Positions 24,101 to 36,100 of a stretch of 64,000 nucleotides of DNA are shown here, one piece after another. The stretch lies in the NCBI GenBank assembly GCA_019916065.1, contig CM034233.1, positions 40,774,862 to 40,838,861 on the forward strand. The letters run 5' to 3'. The position numbers and the translations under genes are program-made. A model generated the notes under the pieces. It worked only from the letters and a program-made list of their open reading frames with translations. It did not search any database and was not told the origin of the DNA. The first letter of the stretch is position 1. Each line of letters opens with the position of its first letter. The DNA is from Vitellaria paradoxa (lineage: Eukaryota; Streptophyta; Magnoliopsida; Ericales; Sapotaceae).

Positions 24101-27100
24101 ATAAGATTGCTTCACACTCCTCTAATTTTGGCTCCACCAGCTAGAGTAAACACATACTCTGATGTTGATTTTCTAAAATTTCAATCCTATTGAAAGTCAG
24201 GATCAATAACCCAGTGGAGTTAGATCATCACATCATACATGAGCACATAATCCCTTGTTCTTCGTAGGTACTTGAGGATATGCTTTACAGCAATCCTTTG
24301 CTCATCTTGGATTAGATTGATATCTGTTGACCATGCTCGATTGCAAAATAGATATCTGGTCTAGTATATAGCATTGCATACATGAGATTTCCTACAACTG
24401 GAGCATAAGGCATTGGCATCATGCGCTCTTCCTTATCATGTGTTTTACGACACTAATCCTTGGATAGAGCGATTCCATGTCTGAAAGGTAAAAAACCTTT
24501 CTTGGAATTATGCATTGCTAACTTGACCAACACCTTATCTATATTCGGCCCTAACATCCTTTTTTTTGCGATCTCGTAACAGCTTGATCCCGATGATGTA
24601 ACTGGCTTCTATCAAGTCCTTCATGTTAAAGTAATATGATAGCAACACTTTAATTGTTGATAATCCTCCACCATCATTTCCAATTAGTAGGATATGATTA
24701 ACATATAATACTAAAAAAATCACTACGCTTATGCTGTATTTTTTATAGACACATGGCTCATCAGGATTTTGATTGCAACTGTAGGACTTAACAATTTTAT
24801 CAAATTTGATGTTCCTACTTCGAGAAGCTTGTTTTAGTCCATAGATAGACCTACGCAGCTTGCATACCTTATATTCCTAGCTTTTAGCTACAAAACCATG
24901 TAATTGCATTGTAAAGATGCTTTCCTCAAGATGTTGGTTGAGAATGGCACTTTTGACATCTATTTGCCACTTTTGACATTTATTTACCATATCTCATACT
25001 CGAGATATGCAACAACGGCAAGTAGGATTCGAATAGACTTAATCATGGTTATAGGTGAAAAAGTTTCCTCATAATCGATCCCTTCTTTCTAAGGATAACC
25101 TCTCGCCGCTAGTTTTGCTTTATAAGTCAATTCTACCATGTGGACCCCTCTTACGCTTGTAGACCTACTGACACATCTCATGCATCCATATATTTGCTAT
25201 CATAGTAAAGATGCATGTAAAAAGAAAAAACTTTTATTAACAATTTATTAAATGTGCAAACAATATGACTTGTCGGGCACATACAATCCAACGATCAGGC
25301 CTGCAAGCTTGTGCTGTTATCCAACTTTACTAAATAAATGTTTTTAGCGACTCCCATTTTGTGTCACCTTCATGACATATTTTGCTTCAGAATGAGCAGT
25401 CCATGCTTAATGTTTTATATTGTATGAAAGTGCCATTTTACCATAGGAAATAAAGAGAAAAAATATTTAGGAATTTGGTATTTAACCATGTGGACCATCG
25501 TCGGGACTTCGGGGTAAGATGAGCCCAATATGTTGATGTACCCTATACAGCTAAACTTGACAAATAAGAGAATTAGGAAATCATTATGTAATTATTCTCT
25601 ACAAAGATGAAATTTTGGTGTTTTCATCTCAAGTGATTAACATATTTTTATGGTAGGTATTGTCCTATGTTTTTTTTTTTAATTAATTTTGGGAACATTT
25701 TGCAGCAATTTTATCATATTATAATTTTTATCATTATGCCTCTTCATTATTTTATTTGGAGAAAGTATGAAAAACCTAGAGGCAGGTATTCAGGATGTTG
25801 GAATTAATCTTGTCTTGTTTCCATGAAGTGGTTGTGATTTGACTTGAACTTGTGCTTGGAGGCTTCTTATCCAAAGCTTTTAGCATGTGCTAAGAAATGG
25901 CCCTTTAGAATGAATAGTGCCTAGAGTTATGGGTAAATTATAGGAACCTGACATAAACATTTGGCAAAATGCAGCTACACCACACCACAAACCATTTGAA
26001 TATTGTGGGGGGTGAGTGTGACGTGGGAACTCTGCAATGATCTGGGAACAATGCTTACCGTCATTAATGGTAGGATATTGTTGGAGGTGGTAAGAGGATG
26101 AGAGTTGGAGCAAGCAAGAGCAAGATAGAGAGAGGGTGACTTTGGTGAAAATGGTAGATGAATTTGTCTAATGTGTATTGTAGGTGGAGGTATTTATAGG
26201 GAACAAGTGAGGATAAATAGGTTGGTTTGACCGTGTGGCTAGCTCTGCTAGGCCTAATACACTCGTAGATGAATGTATCTTGGCCAAGTGGTGATAACGC
26301 TTTTGCTTAGTCAGTTGGTTATGTGGTGCAAAAGAGAGTTTTGTTATGTAGTGATCTCTCCTCGGGCTGGTTGAGGGTATCTCAATGGATCCTCCAACTC
26401 TAGCTTACAATCCACTTGTCCCTGGTGATCCTGTGCAAAAGTGGAGCGATTCCCTTCAGGTCTTGCTCCTACCTCGAAGAACTAGTGCTGTGACTTGACC
26501 GAAGGTGCCTATCGCGGATTGGTTACCGCAATGGCATATGCTGCGAGATGCCACGCTGCGGGCTAGACGCCGCGGGGGTTGGTTGCCTGGAGGGCCCGAC
26601 CATATGGGACAGGGGTCCAAGCGGCATAGGGTCATCTACATGTATTACTGATCTTGAACTCTAATTGTTAGTGGAATTAGATACCATTAGAATATTTATG
26701 TAAAATATTTTATTTATCCTTCGTTAAACTTGTAGAAAGATAAAATAAGGGGTTTGAAAACATTTTTATGGTCTAAGTATGTTAAAATTTTAGATCTTGG
26801 TGACTTGTTTAGAATGAGTTATGAACTCATTTTTGAACATTTTTAATGTTTAATGAAGGGTAAAGAAGTTATAATATGTAAGTATTCTAATGATGTGTTT
26901 TTTTTTTTTTTTGGTTTTGTTTTTGTTTTTAAATATCAAATGAGATATTGATCTTTGGGGTTTAGTGTTTAAAACATTGGTATAAATAAGAGGAGTCGAT
27001 ATAATATTTAAGTGGCATGGGGTCTACTTGTATTTTACCAAATATTTAGGGAAGGTCCTTGTAATTTATTCAAAATTTATAATAGCACAAGAAAGTACGC

Positions 27101-30100
27101 AATTGTTGCATTTTTGGATGTTGTAAGAGCAAAAAGGAGAATGAAATATATTTCTGTTTATAATAAATTATAGACACCCACTTTAAATATTTGGTTATTA
27201 TTACACCATTTAAATAGGTGACGGGATGACAATTGCACCCTCATCTCAATTCCTTGCATATTGAGAATTTCATGTGGTGCATGGTGTATGTTGGTGGAAC
27301 TAGAATAGAGGCAGTGTGAGAGATATTTGAGGGACATGCTTTCAAATCAAGAATTTCTTTGTATGTCAATGATCATTGAGTATGTGAAACATTATATAGC
27401 ATTAGAAATTGGAAAATGAAATGAATCAAGAATAACTGTTGTATAAGAATGCCAAGGGGATGGATTCAAATGGGATTTTCTTGTCTAGACCATTGGAGAT
27501 GGGAGATTGAATTACGTAGTGGGTGTGGCTAACTTTGCTTGAAGTAATTGTATGATTTTACAAGGTAAAAAGGTTCAAATTTTATTAGTTGTTTCTAAAG
27601 AGGCTGACGAGTTCCTAGATTAAAGATATTCTTGATATGATATGATATGATTTTGTAATTCTTGTAAAACTAGGATTCTGAGTTTATAAATAAGTAGCGT
27701 ACCTTGTATTTCGTAAGTTGAAAATAATAGAATATATCCCCTCTTGTGGAGTTGGGCTTACAATCAAACAATCTCGCATGCATTGTTTTTTTGCTTAATT
27801 TATTTGTTCATTATATTTCTTAACATGGTATTAGAGCAGGTTTAATCCTAACCCTATGTTTTTAATTTTGTTCGTCTCTATTCGTGGATCTGAGGAAGAA
27901 ATAAAACCTAGTCTCTTTGTTCCGGAAACCCATTTAATATTCACTATCAACTCTGATCAATATCACTGGTTGGTTCGCAGCTTCGGTGACGCTTCGATTG
28001 AAATCTCGTCGCCTTCACATGTGCTGCCTCCTTTTGTGCACAGGACCCCCACACACCATTATCCTTAACTTATGGTCACATTTTATTTTTGTTCCCCTTT
28101 ATGAACAAATTTCTACTAAAATTGCTGCAAGCCAATCTCCTATGTTGACCATTGTCAACTTCGCAATTTGCCAGGAAAGTAGTTCGTTGTTGAAAAGGGT
28201 ATTCCTTGCACCCTTAAGCCCAATTTGGATGTGTATTATTGGTGGTTACTATTGGTTTCTCCTAATTCAAGCTCTGTTCAGTTTGGTTGGTGTCAAAGGC
28301 CATAACAATAATAAACAAATAAATGTTTTTTGAGTTGATTATGGATGAGGGGGGAGTTAGTTGTTTTCGATCTGGTTGGTTTAGGGTGTTTCGGTTACTT
28401 GGTTTGTTGCAACAGGTCTTCAACTTCATTTCTTTTCGTTTCAATATATTCATATCATTTCTACTTCTGTTTTGATACAATCTAGTATTGCTCCACTTGG
28501 TAGCTTAAGTTTCTTTTATTGAGGTTTGTTGAGAACTGTTGTACGATGTTTTATTTGTTCTTCACATGTCATGTGGAAAGCTCCGTTTGTGGTAAATTTT
28601 GTTTGATTATCCGGTTTCATCGCGTATTTATTTGGTTGAGAAACATGTCATTTGGTTTGAAGATTGAGTTGCTTTGTTTTGGTTGAAGTTGTTCATGTTT
28701 TAGATAAGCATTCTACTTTGTTTCATGCTCCTTTTGCAGGGGAGTGTGGAAAATACAAGATAAAATTGACTTTGTATTTAAAATTAAATCCTTAATCATA
28801 TAAGGAGAGAGATTATTGATGTGATATCATTAGATTATTTGGATTTACTATTACCCATAGTCCTTGTATAACCAGGATTCTTAATCTATGAGTACGTCAA
28901 TTGTTCTTTGTATTAGGTGAGTTTAAAAATAATAGAATCTCTCCTTTTATGGAGTTGGCCTTGTGGCCAGACCACATAAATCCCACTTGTATTGTTTTGT
29001 CATGTAATTTATTTGTTCATTATATTTTCTTACGGTAACATATAGGATTCGATAAATCATTGCAGTACTTATTTATTTTTTTGTGGGATTAATCTTTTTG
29101 ATGTTTGGTTGGTGGGATATAGAATGGAATGGAATGAGTGATACGATTTGACGGGAGATACTTTTTTGGACCTTTGGATGAATGGGAGATATACAATACT
29201 ACATTTTCTTAGGCACTGTATATTCCCTATTGTTAGAGAATATTCGTGTGATTGCATATATTATTATAATTGAGTATTAAATATTTTCCTTTCCTGTATT
29301 GACAGCCATGTTTGGTTGTATTTCCTTTTTTGATTCTAATCTTCAATTATAAATATAATGCAGATGGGAAAATGTTTGTTGGAGTCTAATGTTTGATTCT
29401 ATCGTTCCTTCTTGATCTTTGATGCCTTGCTGATTTTGATGTTTGTTGGAGTCTTCGCAGACGCTATGTAGTCATCGTTGTCGCTAGTTGTAGTTGCTAC
29501 TGTTGCTATTCACAATCGCCTTTGTGATTTTTGTTTTCTTCAACTCTTAGGGAGTTTCCTTTGCTGTTTGCTTGCTTTCTTAATCGATGACTACTCTTCT
29601 TGATCGGTGACTATGGGTTTCTATTTGTTGGAAGACTCCGAAATCAGATTCGTTTATTCTTATTATTTCATCGAATATGTCAAAGCCAGAATCTTCATCT
29701 GAATAGATTTTGCCCCAAGCAAATTTTCTTAAAACAGATGATGTTCCTCACTTAAATCACACCAAAGAAATTAAATGGCGATAATTATCTGAGTTGGGTA
29801 CATGCAATTAAAACTTCGCGGGAAAAGTAAACTACAATACATCGTTGATGAACCACCTTCTTCTAGTAACCCTAAGTATTTTGTCTGGATGAGTTAAGAT
29901 GCAATTGTGATGGGTCTCCTATGGTAGAGTTTGGAGGACTTTGTTGCCACTACTGTTGAATTTTGTGATTCCTCCAAAAAGTTTGGGATCGTCTTGTTGA
30001 ATCTTACTCCCAAAGGAACGACAGATGTTTATGAGTATATAAGTTGTACGAGCAGATGTTTTTAGCAAAACAAGATAAGAAATCATTGTCAGAGTATTAT

Positions 30101-33100
30101 AGTCATTTGAAAAGTTTATGGGAACAATTGTTACAATATCACCCCTTTAGTGCAAACTCGACACATCAAAAAGTATTGGGAAGTGTTTATGATTGCCAAA
30201 TTTTTTTGGTCTTAATCCTGCTCTCTAAGGATTTAAGGATCAGATCTTAGTAAGCGACACCTTGCCCACTGCTGCTAATGCTTATGCTTACATGCAGCAA
30301 TCCTTGTTAGGCATTTGTTCTTCCACTAATGATCAAACAATACCACCTACTAATTCATTTGCTCTTGTTTTAGTCGTCATAGTTATGGTGGTTCTTCTCG
30401 TGGCTCGTGGTGGAAGGAATACTTGAGGTGGATCTTGAGGTGGAGGCAGCTCTTTTGGTAATAGAGTTGATCGTAAGTATGATTTTTGTGAAAGGACCAA
30501 TCATATAGAACCTTTTTGTTCGGAAGAAATATGGTATACTAGAATAGGCACATCATATTAATGATTATGGTTCTACACAGCCTTCAATGCCTCACAGTGA
30601 TACGCCGACATCTGATTCTCAAGAGACAATTCACTCTGAGCTCATTCTAGTCTCAAGAGCTTATCCAATCCATATGTGTTTCTACTCTTTCTGCTTCCAT
30701 TGCTACTTTAGCCAATTTAGGTCACCCGGCTCTTGTGGCCTTTTCTTCTCCATCTTAGATCATTGATTCAGGAGCCAGTTTGCTTATATCTAGTAATTCT
30801 TCTTGATTCTCTAATCTCAGTCATCTTGATCATAATATTATGTTAGTTGTTATTTCTTCTCGTCCTATGTCTAGCAGAGGGACTCTTTGTCTCTCGTCAT
30901 ATCTAAATTTGCATTCTAGTCTTTATAAACCTCAATTTCCCTTTAATTTGCTTTTTGTAAGTCAGTTAACTTAGTTATTAAATTGTTCATTAACATTCTG
31001 ATGTAGCACCGCGGAGGCAAGAACGTAATAATAAAATAAAAGTAAACAATGCCAAAATAAAATGAAAATTATTTCAATATCATTTAAAAACTGCCGCTCC
31101 CTTACAATCTCTAACCCTTTATATAGGTTAGGGTTAAAGACCACATGAAGTAATATCCAAAAATAAATCAATTAAATTTCGAATTTTATGGAAAGCAAAT
31201 AAATCACATCCCAAAATGTTTTATGGAAAACAAATAAACCAAATTCCTAAAATACTGCTCTTCAAACTTAACCCATCCAATTCAAATTTCGTCCCCGCCT
31301 AAAATATTTGAATTGGAAATGGTTATCAAAGTCCCCATCATTCCCTTCAGGTTGAAAAGAACTCTGCTCCGCAGAGTGTTGGTGAAGATAATGTGCCAAG
31401 AGCTCAAGATCAATGCGGTGGAACTCTTCCTCAGTAATCCAAGTGGCATTGAAGTTTGGTTTGTGCTTCCACCGGATAAGAAAATGCTGAAGGCGCCCCG
31501 AGTAGAAATGATGGTCTCAAAATCAAGCACATCAGTGATCTGCTCTACCTCCAGCAGCTGAAGAGGGGACAAGGTTAGGACCGGTGAAGGAATAGAAGTG
31601 CCACCAGAAGGACTTGTAGAAGTACCAGAAGGAAAAACTGGAGGCTCAAATGTGCCTCGGTAAGGTAACAAGTCATCTACGTTGAAAACTGGACTAATAC
31701 TCGTATCAGTAGGTAAATCAATTAAATAAGCATTAGGGTCCAATTTGCTACAGATACGAAAAGGTCCAATGGCACGTGCATGTAATTTCTTGAAAGAATG
31801 TTTAGGGTAACGCTTTGGGCGAACACGAACCATAACATGGTCCCCTTCATTAAATGCAACATGACGACGATGTACATCAGCAGCTAGTTTATAATTTAAA
31901 TTACTAGTAGTAATTTTCCGTCTAATATCAGCATAAATATCATTAATGTGTTGAGCAAATGATTCAGCTGATTGGGATGGTCGGCTATCAGAAGGTAAGG
32001 GAATAAGGTCAATAGGCTGGCAAGGGGTGACACCATGAGCACACTCAAAAGGACTGTTACCAGTGGAACGATTGATAGAGCTATTATAGGCAAATTCAGC
32101 AATAGGGAGTAACAAATCCCAAGTTCCTTGACGTTCCCCAACCAGACACCTCAGCAGGTCTCCTAAACTTCGATTAAGTACCTCAGTTTGACCATCGGTC
32201 TGGGGATGAAATAGAGAGGAAAATTTCAAATAGGTACCAAGTAGTCTTCACAGAGTCTTTCAAAAGTAACTCACAAATTTAACATCCCTGTTTGACACTA
32301 TGGAAGTGGGTAGGCCATGCAGTTTGATAACCTCTCTAAAAAATAGCTTAGCCACGTGAGAAGCATCAGCTGTTTTGGTGCAAGGTATGAAGTGGGCCAT
32401 CTTAGAAAATTGGTCGACTACTACCATAATAGAATCATGACCCCTAGCAGTCCTAGGTAATCCAAAAACAAAGTCTATACTCACATCCTGCCATGGTGCG
32501 TGTGAAATAGGTAATGGTGTGTATAACCCAGAGTTTTGCTCTTTAGCCTTTGCGACTTGACACGTACGACACTGAGAAACAATTCTAGCCACATCTTTCT
32601 TTAAGGATGGCCAATAAAATCGATCTTCGACTAAAGCGATAGTCTTATCCTTTCCAAAATGGCCAGCTAATCCTCCTGCATGTAACTCCCAAACTAAATA
32701 GTCGCGAATAGAAGTACGAAGAATGCACAACTTGGACCTGCGAAACAAGTAACCATCTCGAATAAGAAAATCAACTAGTTGACGACGGTTACCTGCTTGG
32801 ACGTCTTGAAAGATTAGGCCAAAATCGGGACAAGTCGGGTATTCGTCTTTGAGCCTATCAAATCCTATGAACGAACACTCATAGACTGTAAAGTGAGAGC
32901 AACCTTAGTCAATGCATCAGCAACCTTATTCTCTACACATGCACGGTGATTGAGAACAAATGTATATTCTTGAAGAAATTCTACCCATGAAGCATGCTTA
33001 TTACTCAATTTCTTTTGTGAATGAAGGTATTTTAAGGCCTGATGATCAGAGTATAGTATAAACTCTTGTGATAACAAGTAATATCGCCAATGCCATAAGG

Positions 33101-36100
33101 CTCAGACAACAGCAAATAGCTCTTTATCATATGTAAAGTAACGCTTTCTAGATTCATTAAACTTTTAACTGAAATATGCTATTGGCTGACCCTCCTGACT
33201 CAAGACACCCCCTATACCTACCCTAGAGGCATCACAAGCAACCTCAAAGACTTTGGAAAAGTCAGGATGTCTCAAAACAGAAGTCTCTGCCATTCTCTTC
33301 TTGATTTCCTCAAATGCCCTAGTGGCAGCTGCGGTTCATTGGAAACTCCCCTTTTTCATGCAGTTTGTGATGGGAGCCATAATAGATCCAAAACCCTTAA
33401 CGAATCTTCGATAGAATGTGACGAGTCCATGAAAAATACGAACCTCTGAGAGAGACTTAGGTTCAGGCCACTCAAGGATAGTCTTAACTTTCTCGGGGTC
33501 TGCTGCAATCCCTTAATCAGATATAATGAACCCAAGAAAAGACACCTGAGACTGCATGAACGAACACTTGTTGAGATTGGCATAAAGTTGCTCAGCCCGC
33601 AAAATCTCAAAGACTTGCCGAAGGTGATCTAAGTGGTCTTTCTTGGTTTTACTATAGATAAGTATATCATCAAAGTATACCACAAAAAATTTTCCTAAGA
33701 AAGGGTGTAGGACCTGAGTCATGACTCTCATAAAGGTACTAGGAGCATTGGACAATCCAAATGGCATTACTAGCCATTCATACAAGCCATCGGGAGTCTT
33801 AAAGGCAGTTTTCCACTCATCGCTTGGTCTAATACGAATCTGATGGTAGCTACTATGAAGATCTATCTTGGAAAACCAAAGGGAACCAGCTAAAAGGTCC
33901 AGCATATCCTCAAGGCGAGGAATAGGAAATCTGTACTTGACAGTGATCTTATTCATGGCTCTACTATCAATGCACATTCTCCATGACCTATCTTTCTTAG
34001 GAGTTAGTAACGTAGGCACAGCACAAGGACTAAGACTCTCTCGAATAGCACCCTTTTGTAAAAGTTTTCCTACTTGCTTTTGCAACTCAACACGCTCACT
34101 AGGATTCATCCTATAGTGAGGTAAATTAGGTAACTGGGATCCAGGTATGAAGTCTATAGCATGTTGAATGTCTCGCATAGGAGGAAGCCCCTCGGGAAGG
34201 TCTGTAGGTGTCACATCCTTAAACTGTTCAAGTAACTGAGCAAGTGTAGGGTTAAGAGCTTCAAAATTTGTAGATTGAACATGAAAAACATTCTCAACCA
34301 CTAAAGCTAACACAAATCCACACTCTGTTCCAATTTTCTCAAATTCTTTTCGAGTCAACAATTGGATGGTGTGGTTTTTTGGAGTAGGAGACAGTGAAAT
34401 AGGCTTAGCCTGGGAACCCGACTTAAGTGGAGACTCAATGTCATGTTCCCTTAGTTTAATAGGGTTCAATTGGATGGTCTTACCTTAGTGTTGAAAAGTG
34501 TAAGTGTTAGATCGTCCATGATGTATCACATCCATATCATAGAGCCACGGACGACCAAGTAACACATGCACAACGTCCATAGGAAGAACATCACACCACA
34601 CTTTATCAGAGTAACCTTCCATCTGAAGAGGGACTAAACATCTATGGGTGACAGATAGACTAGTAGCGTCTACCCAAGCTACTCGAAAGGGATGTGGGTG
34701 TGCCTCTGGTGTAAGTCCAATCCTCTTAAGTGCATGAGTGGATACTACGTTCATGGTACTTCTCCCATCTATGACAATCTTACAAACTTTAGTTCCACAC
34801 TTAAGGAAAGTCTGGAATATGCTAGTGCGTTTTCAATCTTCCACCTTCGCAGTGGTTGATAAGATACACTGCATGACACCAAGATGGAATTTATCTTCAA
34901 TCTTGTGTTCCTCACACCCATCCTCGGTGTCAAAACCATCTACTTGTTCAAACTCATCGGACTCAAGGGACAGATCTAGACCCTGACTGAGTACAAGTGC
35001 GGCAATGTGTCCCCTCTTATGACATTATGACATTGGATATTTGAAGCATCAGGGCGAAATCTAGAAAAATTAGGCTAAGTAGTGTGTCTACCCTGATTTC
35101 CCAAGTCAGGACTGTTACTTCCTCGTGAAGTAACTGTACCAACTTGTAAACTCCCACTCGGTTTCTGAGAAGAGAATGACTTAGATTGTTGGGATTGAGA
35201 AGTCATCCGTCTAGGGGTGGAGAGTTTATACAGTTGTTTAATGGATAGAGCCTTGTGAAAGACGTCCTCCAAAGAGTTGGGAGAAAACAAACTTACTTCT
35301 CTTTTGAGTTCAGGGTGTAACCCATTAATAAATCTACCCACTGTTCGCCAAGACTCTTCTCTAATGTCACATCTCATAAAAAGACCCTCAAAACTAGACA
35401 TGTACTCAGTGACACTAAGAGATGCTTGCCTTAAATTCATTAATTGATCGTTCAGTTGGTCTCTATAGTAGGCAGGAAGGTACTTTTCTTGCAATTTAAC
35501 TTTCATGTCAACCTAATGATTAATGGGTGGGGCCCCAAATTGCTCTCTCTCAATCTGAACACGTTGCCAATACCGCTTGGCTTGGCGGAATCAACTAACT
35601 TCATTTGGGCAAACATGACTTGATGCAAGTTGGACATCCGATACCACCTAAAGTAATCCTCAATCTCAAGAAGCCAATCAGAAAAGACACCGGGATCTAA
35701 TTGTCCATCAAAGGATGGAGCTTCAACTTTAACAGCCTTGACTATGTTGTTAAACTCATCTTGGTGGTTTCTAGGGTATTGCACAAGTGGTCGAATCCCA
35801 TAGTTATCCTTATGCGGTCTATGATCTGTGACACGATCAACGGGAGAGAATTTATTACCATAATCTAGAACAGAGTTTGCATCATCCTCAATGTCTCTCC
35901 CATGAGGACCTTGAGGAAGTTGCATTTTGGCCGTGACTACCTGGATAAAATCCAACAAAACCGATGGAACTGTGGGAAGGGTTTAACGTCTGCTTGGGAG
36001 CAATAGGGATGTCGCTCCTCTGATCATCTGCCTGACATTTGCCTAACGCTCTAGCTAATCTATCAAAGTCCTCACGGAGTTGGTTAATTGAATCCTGTAG

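Larger units (their letters stand above)
22195..25296 (-). mobile_element. Deleted Ty1/copia element on - strand
   Basis: The left LTR is about 22195-23580 (left edge uncertain). It is followed by RNase H and RT remnants on the - strand (to about 25165) and then only the first 130 bp of the right LTR (25166-25296). The LTR start reads TGTTGGATTATATGTGCTCT on the - strand; the right copy is diverged. The rest of the right LTR, the PBS, gag, protease and integrase are missing, so a single internal deletion joins RT to the LTR. No target duplication was identified. Confidence 0.7.
27549..29034 (+). mobile_element. Small copia-type LTR element without coding capacity
   Basis: The 5' LTR is 27549-27825; the PBS TGGTATTAGAGCAGGTTT starts at 27826 (initiator-Met type with one change). 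The internal region is about 0.9 kb; the polypurine tract GCAGGGGAG ends at 28744; the 3' LTR is 28745-29034. The flanks GTAAT (27544-27548) and GTAAC (29035-29039) are a probable target duplication. At about 1.5 kb total it is a deletion derivative or TRIM/LARD-like non-autonomous element. The internal region has only short ORFs (27856-28068, 27986-28333) with no domain. Confidence 0.65.
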
